A DNA stretch of 64,000 nt from Orbaceae bacterium ESL0721. GTDB taxonomy: Bacteria > Pseudomonadota > Gammaproteobacteria > Enterobacterales > Orbaceae. The position numbers and the translations under genes were made by a program. The stretch spans positions 248,001-312,000 of the forward strand of contig JAQTHZ010000001.1 of assembly GCA_029433365.1 (NCBI GenBank), given 5' to 3'. Within the stretch, counting starts at the first letter, position 1. Every line of letters begins with the position of its first letter. The notes below the pieces were generated by a model that ran no database searches, was not told where the DNA came from, and saw only the letters and a list, made by a program, of their open reading frames with translations. Below are positions 31,223 through 40,385 of the stretch, in pieces.

Positions 31223-31699
31223 CTATCGAGGTGAAACATTAATCTGTTTACCATTAGTTACAATTCTTACAGGTTGACCAGCAAAGAAATTATTTGGTGA
31301 GTCTTTCTGGACAACAACAATTGTAGAACCACTGTCTTGCTTAATCTCTAACTGTACAGCATTAACTTTACTCATCTGATCTTGCACAGCACCACCAACT
31401 ATAGAGCCACCAATTGCACCACCGGCAATAGCTAATTTATTACCAGCACCATGACCAATAGTATTACCTAAAAAGCCTCCAAGCACTGCACCACCTAAAG
31501 ATCCAACAATATTATTATTTTGCTTATCTGTCGCATTTGTCTGAATTTTAACTGGACGAACAGAGACAACAGTACCATAAGTCACATGTTGAACCTGTTT
31601 AGCCTGATCCGATGTATAGACATCACCAGAGTAGATGTCACTATTTCCACAACCAGCTAATAATACAGGAAGAATTGTTAATGCAATAATTTTTTTCAT
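31223..31699 (-). CDS. slyB: Outer membrane lipoprotein SlyB
   Basis: A 158-residue lipoprotein aligned with E. coli SlyB (155): signal peptide with lipobox LAGC at residues 14 to 17, SGDVYTSDQAKQVQHVTYGTVVSVRPV, then the glycine-zipper region GGAVLGGFLGNTIGHGAGNK, a second glycine-rich helix, and the C-terminal VVVQKDS and NVSPR. SlyB guards outer membrane integrity and is PhoP-controlled in enterics. A PhoP box is not evident here by eye. Confidence 0.94.
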   Translation of the reverse strand: MKKIIALTILPVLLAGCGNSDIYSGDVYTSDQAKQVQHVTYGTVVSVRPVKIQTNATDKQNNNIVGSLGGAVLGGFLGNTIGHGAGNKLAIAGGAIGGSIVGGAVQDQMSKVNAVQLEIKQDSGSTIVVVQKDSPNNFFAGQPVRIVTNGKQINVSPR

Positions 31700-32198
31700 A
31701 TTTTATACCTCTTTAAGATGGATTGTAAGGTGCTTCTTATTGAGCGGTAAGCATAATCTTCTTTCTTTATAACGACAATCTTATTTTTTACCATTTTAGC
31801 AAACGTTAATACAATTTAATACGAACTTGAGTTATACTCACGCCTATATTTATTAATGCTCCAGATATTTTAATCTTACTTAATGATTAATGAAAATTAT
31901 AGTTAATCTATTGTTTAATATAAAATCATTAAACGCAATTACTATTTTTTAAATAGGGACAATATTAGTGAAAAACAAGCTAAATTTAGCTCTAAAAATA
32001 ATGCAAACAATGGTTAACTAAAGAATAAAAATGATATTTCGCTGAAAAAAACGTATTATCTGTTATATTATTTACTAAAAATAACTATTTTATTAATAGT
32101 AATCTAAATATTGAAGCAAACAAATAAAATCCGGCACAAGTGTGCTTTTTTATCAACTAAAATCAAGTAAAAAAAACATCACAGTTATGAAAACGAGT
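31700..32198. other. 500-base gap between slyB and seqA
   Basis: No gene is visible. It must hold both divergent promoters. A short hairpin at 32134-32145 (GCACA-AG-TGTGC) followed by a T6 run lies about 50 bases before the seqA start and looks like a leader attenuator or weak terminator. The remainder is AT-rich with no structure I can name. Confidence 0.45.
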
Positions 32199-32702
32199 AT
32201 GAAAAAAATAGAGATAGACGAAGAGTTATATCAATATATAGCCGCACAAACCCAACATATTGGTGAAGATGCATCAACTATTTTACGCCGTCTATTAAAT
32301 ATTCCTAACAAAACACCCTCTCTCTTACCACAAAAACAGATTTTAAAGAGTGATTATACTTCGTTAACTAATATCTTAAAGGATGATAAATTTACTAGTC
32401 AAAAATCTATCGTAAATCGTTTTTTACTTATTCTAAATACCCTCTATCGATACAATCCTGTCCTTTTCTCTCTATCATCTGTCTCTTTACATGGTAGTAA
32501 AAGAAAATATCTATCCAAAGATAGAGAGTCCTTAGAGAGTAGTGGCATAAATAGTAAGCCACGCGAAATTATTGGTACCCCTTATTGGGTAATTACTAAT
32601 ACTAATACAGCACGTAAAATTTATATACTTGAGTACATAATGAATCATATGGAGATTCCTTCTGATATTATTAATGTGATCATTTCTCATTTCAAAATGT
32701 AA
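32199..32702 (+). CDS. seqA: Replication initiation negative modulator SeqA
   Basis: SeqA binds hemimethylated GATC sites, sequesters oriC after initiation and organizes nascent DNA. The N-terminal oligomerization part (KKIEIDEELYQYIA, DASTILRRLL) is followed by a linker and the DNA-binding domain (HGSKRKYLSKD, GTPYWVITNTNTARK, ending IISHFKM). The frame is open to 32142, but E. coli SeqA aligns from MKKIEID, so 32199 is used (167 residues); an ATG at 32187 is the alternative. pgm follows after 73 bases as in E. coli. The presence of SeqA implies Dam methylation. Confidence 0.92.
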   Translation: MKKIEIDEELYQYIAAQTQHIGEDASTILRRLLNIPNKTPSLLPQKQILKSDYTSLTNILKDDKFTSQKSIVNRFLLILNTLYRYNPVLFSLSSVSLHGSKRKYLSKDRESLESSGINSKPREIIGTPYWVITNTNTARKIYILEYIMNHMEIPSDIINVIISHFKM

Positions 32703-32775
32703 ATTGTTACCGATAAACAGTAGCGATCGAAGCAAACGATAAGTAAAAAGTAGTTTATGTATAAGGAGTAATTCA

Positions 32776-34413
32776 ATGGTACAAAATAGTCGTGCTGGGT
32801 TATTAGCGGAGCCTTCTGATCTTATTGAGATCACTAAATTACAGAACAACTATTATCAGATACAACCAAATTGTGATGATGTAAGTCAATTAACCATTTT
32901 TGGTACATCAGGCCATCGTGGTAGCTCAAATAAAGGGACATTTAATGAAGCGCATATCTTAGCCATTGCGCAAGCTATTGTTGAATACCGCCAAAGACAT
33001 AATATTACGGGCCCATGCTTTATTGGGCAAGATACTCATGCGCTTTCAGAGTTAGCCCTTAAAACTGTCCTTGAAGTTTTTGCTGCTAATGCACAAACCG
33101 TTATTATTGCCCAGAATTGGGGATATACGCCTACCCCCGTTATTTCGCACGCAATTTTAACCTATAATCGGGGGAAAAAAGAGAGACTAGCTGACGGCAT
33201 TGTTATCACCCCTTCACATAATCCACCTGAAGATGGTGGCATCAAATATAATTCTATTAACGGTGGTCCTGCTGATACTGATATTACCAAACAGATTGAA
33301 AATCGTGCTAATGAACTGCTTAAAAATAAGTTAACTGGCGTTAAACGTGTGACACTGTCACAAGCCATGAACTCGGGTTATATTCATACTAATGAGTTTG
33401 AGACAGATTATGTGAATGATCTCACCTCTATTTTAGATTTTGAGGCAATTAAAGCTGCGGATCTTAACATTGGTGTTGATCCATTAGGTGGCGCTGGTAT
33501 CACTTATTGGCCAAGAATTGCTGAAAAATATGGGATAAAACTTAATATTGTAAATGACAAAATCGATCCAACTTTTAGTTTTATGCATCTTGACCATGAT
33601 GGGGTTATCCGAATGGACTGCTCTAGCAGCCTTGCAATGTCAGGATTACTGAAATTTAAAGATAAATTTGATTTAGCATTCGGTAATGATACCGATTTTG
33701 ACAGGCATGGTATCGTTACGCCAAAAGGGTTGATGAATCCTAATGCCTATTTAGCAACTTGTATCCATTACCTGTTTCAACATCGACCAGAGTGGCATGC
33801 TAATATTGCAATTGGTAAAACATTAGTAACTAGCTCTATGGTTGATCGCGTCGCAACAAGTCTCAATCGGGAATATCTAGAATATCCTGTTGGATTTAAG
33901 TGGTATGCTGATGGACTCTTTAATGGTAAGTTGGGTTTTGCTGGCGAAGAGAGTGCCGGAGCCTCTTTTTTACGTACTAATGGGCAAGTCTGGTCAACTG
34001 ATAAAGATGGTATTATCCTATGTCTTCTAGCCGCAGAGATGAGTGCTAAAGTGGGGAGAGATCCACAGCAACAGTATGAAGAGTTAGAGGCTAAATTTGG
34101 CTCCTCCTATTATGGAAGGATTCAAGCATCAGCATCATTTGATGAAAAACAGAAATTATCTAAACTAGATGCCAGTCAATTAACTACCGATAAGTTAGCA
34201 GGTGAAGAGATTATTCAAAGTTTAACAACCGCACCGGCAAATGGAGTACCAATTGGTGGTTTGAAAGTTATCACCAAAAATGGGTGGTTTGCGGCTCGGC
34301 CATCAGGTACAGAAGATGCCTATAAAATTTATGCTGAGAGCTTTATTGGTAATTCACACCTACAGCAAATCCAACAAGAAGCGCAGCAGATCGTTTCAGA
34401 AGCGATAAAATAG
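32776..34413 (+). CDS. pgm: Phosphoglucomutase (alpha-D-glucose)
   Basis: Pgm interconverts glucose-1- and glucose-6-phosphate for glycogen, LPS and UDP-sugar supply. The 545-residue product (E. coli 546) shows GTSGHRGSS near residue 50, the phosphoserine loop TPSHNPPEDGGIKYN near 140, the metal-binding DTDFDRHG, the sugar-binding GEESAGAS, and the C-terminal phosphate-binding RPSGTEDAYKIY. AAGGAG precedes the ATG. It is downstream of seqA and ends at a terminator shared with guaB. Confidence 0.96.
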   Translation: MVQNSRAGLLAEPSDLIEITKLQNNYYQIQPNCDDVSQLTIFGTSGHRGSSNKGTFNEAHILAIAQAIVEYRQRHNITGPCFIGQDTHALSELALKTVLEVFAANAQTVIIAQNWGYTPTPVISHAILTYNRGKKERLADGIVITPSHNPPEDGGIKYNSINGGPADTDITKQIENRANELLKNKLTGVKRVTLSQAMNSGYIHTNEFETDYVNDLTSILDFEAIKAADLNIGVDPLGGAGITYWPRIAEKYGIKLNIVNDKIDPTFSFMHLDHDGVIRMDCSSSLAMSGLLKFKDKFDLAFGNDTDFDRHGIVTPKGLMNPNAYLATCIHYLFQHRPEWHANIAIGKTLVTSSMVDRVATSLNREYLEYPVGFKWYADGLFNGKLGFAGEESAGASFLRTNGQVWSTDKDGIILCLLAAEMSAKVGRDPQQQYEELEAKFGSSYYGRIQASASFDEKQKLSKLDASQLTTDKLAGEEIIQSLTTAPANGVPIGGLKVITKNGWFAARPSGTEDAYKIYAESFIGNSHLQQIQQEAQQIVSEAIK

Positions 34414-34441
34414 CAGCATGTTTGATAATGCGCTTATCAAT

Positions 34442-34477
34442 AAAAAAAGCCTGAAGATATAAATCATCAGGCTTTTT
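34442..34477. terminator. Terminator between pgm and guaB
   Basis: Stem arms 34444-34454 and 34467-34477 (AAAAAGCCTGA) pair perfectly, and the stem can extend inward with one mismatch. A-tract and T-tract flanks suit both convergent genes. Confidence 0.9.
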
Positions 34478-34532
34478 GCTAAACGTTTTATTAAACAATT
34501 AATCTTTAAAAGAAGATATTATCGTTTAAAAA

Positions 34533-35999
34533 TTAAGATCCAGCACGGTAGTTAGGTGGCTCTTTGGTGATAGATACATCATGCACATGACTCTCTTTAA
34601 TTCCCGCACCCGTAATACGATAAAATTTTGATTGTGTCCGTAGCGCTTCAATTGTGGCACTACCTGTTAATCCCATACAAGAGCGCAAACCACCCATCTG
34701 CTGATGAACAATCTCTTTTAATTGCCCTTTATATGCTATGCGCCCCTCTATCCCTTCGGGAACCAATTTATCAGCGGCATTATCGGTTTGAAAATAGCGG
34801 TCAGAAGAGCCTTTAGCCATTGCACCTAAAGAGCCCATGCCTCGATAAGATTTATAGGCTCGGCCTTGGAAAAGCTCTATTTCACCCGGTGCTTCTTCTG
34901 TTCCTGCAAACATAGATCCAACCATTACTGATGAAGCACCAGCTGCAAGTGCTTTAGCGATATCACCAGAATAGCGAATTCCTCCATCTGCAATAACAGG
35001 AATATCATAACGATCTGCCATCTCTACTGCATCCATAATAGCGGTGATTTGTGGTACACCCACTCCAGTTACGATGCGCGTTGTGCATATTGATCCAGGC
35101 CCGATACCCACTTTAACGGCATTTACTCCAGCTTCAATAAGCGCTTTAGCACCTTCGGCGGTTGCAACATTACCACCTATAATCTGTAGTTCAGGATAAG
35201 CAGCTCTAGCTGCCCGTATACGTTGCAAAACCCCTTCAGAGTGACCGTGAGATGAGTCTATGAGTAAAACATCAACACCAGCTTCAACTAATGCAGCAAT
35301 ACGCTCCTCATTACCAGCTGCTGCACCAACAGCGGCACCAACTAAAAGTCGACCTTGCTGATCTTTACAGGCATTAGGTTTCTGCTCTGCTTTATTATAA
35401 TCTTTTACCGTAATCATCCCTTTTAGGTGGAATCCATTATCGATAACTAACACTTTTTCAACGCGATGCTCATGCATTTTTTGTAGTACATTTTCCCGTT
35501 TTTCACCTTCATTAACGGTCACTAAACGCGCTTTTGGCGTCATAACCGCAGTAACAGGAAGAGAAAGATCAGTTGCGAAACGGACATCACGTGCAGTAAT
35601 AATACCCACCAACTCTTGTGATTCGTTTACAACAGGGAAACCAGCAAAGCCATACTCTTTAGCTAAAGCGATCACCTCACTAATAGTTGCTGAAGGTAGA
35701 ACAGTAACAGGATCTTGTACAACGCCACTTTCATGTTTCTTAACTTGTCTAACTTGATTTGCTTGTTCGTTAATTGACATGTTTTTATGGATAAAACCGA
35801 TACCACCCTCTTGAGCTAATGCGATAGCTAATTTAGCTTCAGTTACCGTATCCATTGCAGCAGATAGCATTGGTATATTTAAGGTAATAGTTTGAGTTAA
35901 ACGGGTACTGATATTGGCGGTATTAGGCAAGACGGTTGAATGAGCAGGAACTAAAAGTACATCATCAAATGTGAGAGCTTCTTTTACAATACGAGACAT
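34533..35999 (-). CDS. guaB: Inosine-5'-monophosphate dehydrogenase
   Basis: GuaB oxidizes IMP to XMP, the committed step to GMP. Features: N-terminal [20 protein letters not shown], two CBS domains inserted at about residues 90 to 200, [33 protein letters not shown] with the catalytic Cys in [25 protein letters not shown], and a C-terminal PPNYRAGS. The frame is open five codons further upstream, but homologs start at the MSRIVKEA position, giving 488 residues exactly as in E. coli. guaA, the usual partner, is not adjacent. Confidence 0.96.
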   Translation of the reverse strand: MSRIVKEALTFDDVLLVPAHSTVLPNTANISTRLTQTITLNIPMLSAAMDTVTEAKLAIALAQEGGIGFIHKNMSINEQANQVRQVKKHESGVVQDPVTVLPSATISEVIALAKEYGFAGFPVVNESQELVGIITARDVRFATDLSLPVTAVMTPKARLVTVNEGEKRENVLQKMHEHRVEKVLVIDNGFHLKGMITVKDYNKAEQKPNACKDQQGRLLVGAAVGAAAGNEERIAALVEAGVDVLLIDSSHGHSEGVLQRIRAARAAYPELQIIGGNVATAEGAKALIEAGVNAVKVGIGPGSICTTRIVTGVGVPQITAIMDAVEMADRYDIPVIADGGIRYSGDIAKALAAGASSVMVGSMFAGTEEAPGEIELFQGRAYKSYRGMGSLGAMAKGSSDRYFQTDNAADKLVPEGIEGRIAYKGQLKEIVHQQMGGLRSCMGLTGSATIEALRTQSKFYRITGAGIKESHVHDVSITKEPPNYRAGS

Positions 36000-36125
36000 G
36001 ACAATATTCACCATAGAGTTGAGTTTTAGATAAAATATTGCCGAAGTATTCTACCCGAAAATCTTGCAGGAGAATAGAAAAATAGAAAACCAAATCCTAT
36101 TTTTTAATAAATAGTGGCTGAATGC

Positions 36126-36821
36126 CTATTTTTCAGCCATTAAAATATAGTTAACATCCACATTTGGACCAAGCTTAAACTTATTTTGTAAAATATGGTA
36201 CTCCATACCAATAATATCGACACTTTTAAGACTAGCTTCATCAACCCAACTCATCAGTTCTGAGGGTAAAATAAAACGTTTAAAATCATGCGTCCCTTTT
36301 GGGACCAGACGGGCAATATATTCTGCGCCAAGGATCAATAAAAATTTTGCTTTATAGTTTCGATTAATTGTTGATAAAAAGAGTTTCCCATCTGGCTTTA
36401 AGAGTTTCGCACATGCTTGAATAATTGATGAGGGATCAGGGACATGCTCTAGCAGCTCCATGCAGGTGATAATATCATAAGCTTCACCCTCTTTAGCTAG
36501 ATCCTCAATAGCGATATTTTTATAGATAATATTAAGACTACTCTGTTTCGCGTGATCTCTGGCAACTAAAAGCGACTCTTCGGCTAGATCAATACCGGTT
36601 ACATTAGCCCCCAATTTAGCTAAACTCTCTGATAAAATCCCTCCACCACAGCCAACATCTAGAACCTTTTTACCGGCTAAAGTACCACATTTTTGTAAAA
36701 TGTAATCAACTCGAAGCGGATTAATAATATGTAATGGTTTGCATTTACCGTTGGGATCCCACCATTCAGACGCTAATTTAGAAAATTTGTTAATCTCATC
36801 TATATCAATATTAAGTGACAT
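36126..36821 (-). CDS. ubiG: Ubiquinone biosynthesis O-methyltransferase
   Basis: UbiG performs both O-methylations of ubiquinone synthesis. SAM-binding motif I VLDVGCGGGILSE is near residue 50, motif II lies around YDIITCMELLEHVPDP, and the family signature GTHDFKRFILPSEL is present. The start at 36821 (MSLNIDIDE) has a GAGAG ribosome-binding site and gives 231 residues; an upstream in-frame ATG at 36839 exists. The gene is divergent from ygfZ across about 110 bases. Its presence implies ubiquinone synthesis and argues for a ubiquinone-using host. Confidence 0.94.
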   Translation of the reverse strand: MSLNIDIDEINKFSKLASEWWDPNGKCKPLHIINPLRVDYILQKCGTLAGKKVLDVGCGGGILSESLAKLGANVTGIDLAEESLLVARDHAKQSSLNIIYKNIAIEDLAKEGEAYDIITCMELLEHVPDPSSIIQACAKLLKPDGKLFLSTINRNYKAKFLLILGAEYIARLVPKGTHDFKRFILPSELMSWVDEASLKSVDIIGMEYHILQNKFKLGPNVDVNYILMAEK

Positions 36822-36932
36822 TATTTTCTCTCTTATCATATATACGACTCTTAAAGAGTATATAGATAATTCTGATAATTTAAACTCTCTTTATGATAAA
36901 ATTGACGCAATTAATAGCGGGAGAGAATAATT

Positions 36933-37802
36933 ATGAACAGCGCTTTACCCAATGCGATTTCACTTGAAGATTGGCAGTTGATCAAAGTATCAGGTGCCGA
37001 TAATGAAAAATATTTACAAGGTCAAATCACAGCCGATGTGACAAAGCTAACAGAACAAAATGCCCTATTTGCAGCACACTGTGATGCAACAGGGAAAATG
37101 TGGAGCAATTTATTACTCTTTAGACGTGGAGATGATATTTTCTATATTATTCGTAAAAGCGTCGCTACTAGGCAGATTGCTGAACTGAAAAAATATGCTA
37201 TCTTCTCGAAAGTTACAATTGAGCCTACAGATGATCTCAACTTGCTAGGTCTACAAGGTATACCTAATGACCTTGCAATAAAGTTCAGTGATAACAATTG
37301 CATAACCGAAAACGGTATCACCTCAATCTTGTTACCCTCACCTTACGAACGTATTATTCAAATTAGCCCAGATCCTGCGCCAGTTAATGCCTTGCCAAGC
37401 AAGGTTTGGAAACTTCTTGATATGCAGGCTGGTTATCCAATTATCGATGAACCCAATATGCAAATTGCCCTGCCACAGGCATGTAATCTACAAGCATATA
37501 ATGCCATTAGTTTTGATAAAGGGTGTTACTGTGGTCAAGAGATGGTTGCAAGAGCGCAATATCGTGGCATCAATAAACGTGGGCTTTATCTTCTTATTGG
37601 ACAAAGCAATCTCTTGCCAGAAATTGGCGATCACATTGTATATAAAATGGGTGAAAATTGGCGTGAAGGCGGTACCATTTTAGCAGCTGAAAAGGATGAT
37701 AAAGGTCAGACCTATATTCAACTTATACTCAATAACGATATGGATAAAGATACGCAATTTAGAGTTAAAGGGGATGACGAGAGTCACCTATCTATAAGGT
37801 GA
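36933..37802 (+). CDS. ygfZ: tRNA-modifying/folate-binding protein YgfZ
   Basis: YgfZ is a tetrahydrofolate-binding protein needed for MiaB-type iron-sulfur enzymes and thus for tRNA thiomethylation. The 289-residue product has the GcvT-like fold, SGADNEKYLQGQITADV near the N-terminus, and the signature K-G-C-Y-C-G-Q-E in FDKGCYCGQEMVARAQYRG with its essential Cys. Its stop codon is at 37800-37802, only about 9 bases from the proposed left end of the prophage, so the phage has inserted just after the gene without damaging it. Confidence 0.94.
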   Translation: MNSALPNAISLEDWQLIKVSGADNEKYLQGQITADVTKLTEQNALFAAHCDATGKMWSNLLLFRRGDDIFYIIRKSVATRQIAELKKYAIFSKVTIEPTDDLNLLGLQGIPNDLAIKFSDNNCITENGITSILLPSPYERIIQISPDPAPVNALPSKVWKLLDMQAGYPIIDEPNMQIALPQACNLQAYNAISFDKGCYCGQEMVARAQYRGINKRGLYLLIGQSNLLPEIGDHIVYKMGENWREGGTILAAEKDDKGQTYIQLILNNDMDKDTQFRVKGDDESHLSIR

Positions 37803-37805
37803 TCT

Positions 37806-37816
37806 CTTCATGTAAA
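37806..37816. other. Proposed prophage left end with 5-bp target
   Basis: Only 20 bases separate the ygfZ stop from the stop of the left-most phage reading frame. Within them the first TG dinucleotide starts at 37811 (TGTAAATA), as expected of Mu-type ends, with CTTCA at 37806-37810 as the candidate duplicated target. This is inference: the right end is not in the window. Confidence 0.4.
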
Positions 37817-37822
37817 TATAAA

Positions 37823-38157
37823 TTACTCGGCGGTATCACCCTCATCTTCAGCCGAAGTAGTAGGATCTGTAGATTCAGTGGCGTTGTAAGTATCATTTAA
37901 ACTTGCTACTAAAACTATCTGAATCATCAGAACTATTTAAATTATCAGAACTATCTAAATCATAAGAACTTTCAAAATCATCAAAATTTTCTTTATTTTC
38001 ACTATTTTCTGGATTATTAGTTGAAAGAGAACATGATAATTAATAATAGAATGATGAGATAAATGGGATATATCAAAATAAAAGGGGAAATATTGAAATT
38101 GTTTTTTGAAAAAGCGTTACAGAATATGAAATAAAAATTATTCAAAAAATTTGCATA
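37823..38157 (-). pseudogene. Broken lipoprotein-like gene with Ser/Asp repeats
   Basis: A GGAGAG ribosome-binding site and ATG (38157) follow the mor stop by 11 bases, but the frame stops after four codons in a T6 run (M-Q-I-F-stop). One extra T would open a frame with a long hydrophobic stretch ending ILLLI. The next coding stretch, one frame over, begins SCSLSTNN, as if after a lipobox, and continues with Asp/Ser/Asn-rich six-residue repeats. It then stops while a third frame carries on to DEGDTAE-stop. At least three frame changes are needed, so I treat it as a decayed phage lipoprotein, possibly a conversion gene. Confidence is limited because it rests on composition. Confidence 0.45.
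37922..37993. repeat. Four imperfect 18-bp direct repeats
   Basis: Four adjacent units of 18 bases share the frame AATCATCAGAACTATTTA with a few changes each. In the minus-strand reading they encode six-residue units of the type D-x-x-x-S-S (for example YDLDSS, DNLNSS). They lie inside the broken lipoprotein gene and close to the phage end. Confidence 0.75.
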
Positions 38158-38168
38158 AAACTCTCCTT

Positions 38169-38534
38169 TTACTCTTCTAAAAAATCAAATAATCCTGGTT
38201 GCTTTTGTTTTAACATCCGCTTATGTACACGATCAATGACCTTTCTAATATTCCGCTCTGTCATGTTGTATTTGCGACTCAATTCAGCATAGTTTGAGCC
38301 TCTAAATTCATCGTAGATTTGTAAATCACGTTGGTTTAGTTTGAATATGTAGTCACGTGGGAATGTGAAATTTTGCCCACCGAAAAGTTCTGAAATGGTG
38401 TTAGCTACATTATCGCCAAGTTGTGATGCAATGTCAGCAGATAAGCCAAAACCAATCGCGTCACTTTCTACTGATGATGCAATATGAGTTAATAACTCAT
38501 GACGCTTTATTGACATTGCCGATTTAGTCATCAT
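38169..38534 (-). CDS. mor: Mor-family transcription activator
   Basis: A 121-residue protein of the Mor/C family that in Mu activates middle or late promoters. The C-terminal helix-turn-helix region fits: FPRDYIFKLNQRDLQIYDEFRGSNYAELSRKYNMTERNIRKVIDRVHKRML. It is the last intact gene of the leftward early operon and overlaps the preceding gene as ATGA. No second, C-like activator is visible, so this protein is the best candidate for binding the paired dyads upstream of the lysis and protease genes. The N-terminal half mediates dimerization in relatives. Confidence 0.88.
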   Translation of the reverse strand: MMTKSAMSIKRHELLTHIASSVESDAIGFGLSADIASQLGDNVANTISELFGGQNFTFPRDYIFKLNQRDLQIYDEFRGSNYAELSRKYNMTERNIRKVIDRVHKRMLKQKQPGLFDFLEE

Positions 38535-39040
38535 TTACCTGCCATTTTTTGTTTATACCATGCTAATGCACCTGGTATATTTTCATCTAACTTAGTAAAA
38601 TCAGCTTTCATTTTAAGCATTTGTTCAAAATATTCTTCATTACTACTGCGCTGTGGCTTATCCTCTTCTTTGTGATCTGTATACGCAAATAGATGTTTGG
38701 TTGATTCATATACTGACTTTAGGTAGTTATGATTCTTAAATGGTTTACATTCACCAGCAATTCGTTTAACTCGAATATTATCGACTGTTTCATTTAACGC
38801 ATGAGCTAGATGTCTACTAGGTTGATATAGATCCAGCACCTCGGTAACCAATTTAACTGCTCTAGAATTACTTAAATTAGATTTTGACGTGCGGAATAAA
38901 CCAATATAAGCAACCATTGGTCGTGCACAACCATAGCCTAGTTGAGTAATTTTAGTAAGCAGTTCCCGACTTGCATCATCTTCTATCAATGCGTCTAAAT
39001 TGATTTCATTATGACAAATTGGACAACGTGATAATTTCAT
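38531..39040 (-). CDS. Hypothetical phage early protein with CPIC motif
   Basis: A 169-residue protein that begins with a zinc-knuckle-like CPICH at residues 6 to 10; a matching second Cys pair is not obvious (a lone Cys is in YGCARP), so metal binding is uncertain. The middle part, LFRTSKSNLSNSRAVKLVTEVLDLY, is helical and resembles phage replication or regulation helpers, but I cannot name a family. It lies between gemA and mor and is coupled to mor by an ATGA overlap, so it is an early gene and probably regulatory. Confidence 0.7.
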   Translation of the reverse strand: MKLSRCPICHNEINLDALIEDDASRELLTKITQLGYGCARPMVAYIGLFRTSKSNLSNSRAVKLVTEVLDLYQPSRHLAHALNETVDNIRVKRIAGECKPFKNHNYLKSVYESTKHLFAYTDHKEEDKPQRSSNEEYFEQMLKMKADFTKLDENIPGALAWYKQKMAGK

Positions 39041-39049
39041 TATGGTTCC

Positions 39050-39451
39050 TTATATCCGAGTAAGCCATTTCTTCAAACTTTCAATTACTTTCATTGTTTG
39101 AGCTGGGTTGAGCCAATCCATTAACTCAACTCCTGTTACCCGTTTAACATAAGCATTGATAGCTTTTTCAGAGCGATTTTTAACTATTCCAGCATCCGCT
39201 AACTCAAGCCATAAAGAACGAATTTTTTTGTGCATAGGTTTAGTTGCTGTGATTTTGCCCGCTTTTTTCGATGATGTAACTGTAAAACCTTTAGCTTTAA
39301 GGCTTACAATCACTTTTTCCAGTTCCCAAACTGTCATATCTTTGGTACTGAATTTTTTAGTTGCTGTTAGTAAGAGATGACGATAAGTTTCATCATCTAA
39401 ATTGAGTTGTTTTTTAGCAATATGAATCAATTTGATATATTTAGATTTCAT
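39050..39451 (-). CDS. gemA: GemA / gp16-family regulatory protein
   Basis: A 133-residue protein of the Mu gp16/GemA family (DUF1018). Family features are the N-terminal KLIHIAKKQLNLDDETYRHLL, a central basic linker, KIRSLWLELADAGIVKNRSEKAINAYVKRVTGV, and LNPAQTMKVIESLKKWL near the end. In Mu, GemA modulates host gene expression and DNA topology. It directly abuts the DUF2786 gene (stop and start adjoin) and lies in the second half of the early operon, as in Mu-like phages generally. Confidence 0.87.
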   Translation of the reverse strand: MKSKYIKLIHIAKKQLNLDDETYRHLLLTATKKFSTKDMTVWELEKVIVSLKAKGFTVTSSKKAGKITATKPMHKKIRSLWLELADAGIVKNRSEKAINAYVKRVTGVELMDWLNPAQTMKVIESLKKWLTRI

Positions 39452-40141
39452 TTATTCCAAACCTATTTGCAAAATAGTACAGCCTGAAACACCATGATTA
39501 AGCTTTACATTTTTCCCAGCTAAATACCCTTTGTACTTTGCATTATCGGCACCATTACAACTCTTAGCACTACGAAATATTGATTTTTCTAAATCAAGTT
39601 TTTGTTTATATTGCTTCATTAAATTATTCTCATCATCTGGAATGATAAACTTGCTTAAAGCATTATAAATTCCACTAATCCAACCAATACAAAACTGATC
39701 TGCACGTGACATTTTTGTTGATTTTTTAACTCGTTTATTTTGACTATTTAAAAATTCTTTCCGTGCTTTAGTAATCAATCTAACTAGCACATCAAAGGCA
39801 TAAGCAGCAAGTTGTGGGCGTTCGTTCATGCCATAAAAACTAACCGTGGTATGATTTGTTTCATCGTTATAATTGAAATAGCCTTGAACGCCAAATGATG
39901 AACAGATTACATTAGCAAGCATGCCCACATAAGATGGTTGTTTTTCGGAATCAGTAGGTGTCCGTTCAGCCATTGATTCGTTGATTTTTGATAATTCAAC
40001 ATCATTAGAATTGATGTTATGTTCTGCCATTAATTTAAGGGCGCGTTGCATAGCAAGAGCGGCTTCATGCGGATTAGTTGATTTCGCTAGAGCCAATAAT
40101 TTTTTGATTTTTTCAATGTACTTTTCATTGTTATTTGTCAT
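39452..40141 (-). CDS. DUF2786-domain protein
   Basis: A 229-residue protein whose N-terminus fits the DUF2786 domain: EKYIEKIKKLLALAKSTNPHEAALAMQRALKLMAEHNI. The remainder resembles the companion domain seen after DUF2786 in phage proteins, with YGMNERPQLAAYAFDVLVRLI. Function is unknown; it is common in early regions of Mu-like prophages. It overlaps the small upstream gene by 11 bases and is co-transcribed with gam and gemA. Confidence 0.82.
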   Translation of the reverse strand: MTNNNEKYIEKIKKLLALAKSTNPHEAALAMQRALKLMAEHNINSNDVELSKINESMAERTPTDSEKQPSYVGMLANVICSSFGVQGYFNYNDETNHTTVSFYGMNERPQLAAYAFDVLVRLITKARKEFLNSQNKRVKKSTKMSRADQFCIGWISGIYNALSKFIIPDDENNLMKQYKQKLDLEKSIFRSAKSCNGADNAKYKGYLAGKNVKLNHGVSGCTILQIGLE

Positions 40142-40385
40142 AAAAACACCTCAAAAAGCTAACAAAACGTTGTTTTAATGTTTTAGTTGATTTTAATTTT
40201 TTATATTCAGCGTAGAGTTCATCATATAATTTCCCATCAACGTAACCTTGACCTTTAACTTCACGCATAAATGAATGTTCGTGACTGATAGAAATGTGGT
40301 GATCTGGTGTATAACGAATTGGATTTGAAAATTTATTTATTTTCATATCATTGTTATCACTAGACAATTTCCACTTAATTGTCAT
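40131..40385 (-). CDS. Small hypothetical early protein (84 aa)
   Basis: Not recognised. It is basic and soluble, with a His-rich patch (DHHISISHEHSF) and a C-terminal Lys-rich helix. Support for being real: a strong GGAGGAG ribosome-binding site six bases before the ATG, overlap of its start with the end of the upstream 48-residue frame, and overlap of its end with the DUF2786 gene, a tight operon arrangement. Confidence 0.65.
   Translation of the reverse strand: MTIKWKLSSDNNDMKINKFSNPIRYTPDHHISISHEHSFMREVKGQGYVDGKLYDELYAEYKKLKSTKTLKQRFVSFLRCFYDK

Noticed and set aside
36116-36138. Hairpin at the end of ubiG as a terminator
   Set aside because: A 7-bp stem exists but it overlaps the coding end and lacks a U run on the minus strand.
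38102-38149. Inverted repeat TTTTTTGAA/TTCAAAAAA near the prophage left end as transposase site
   Set aside because: Low-complexity AT arms, inside the broken gene, and not repeated elsewhere in the visible phage.
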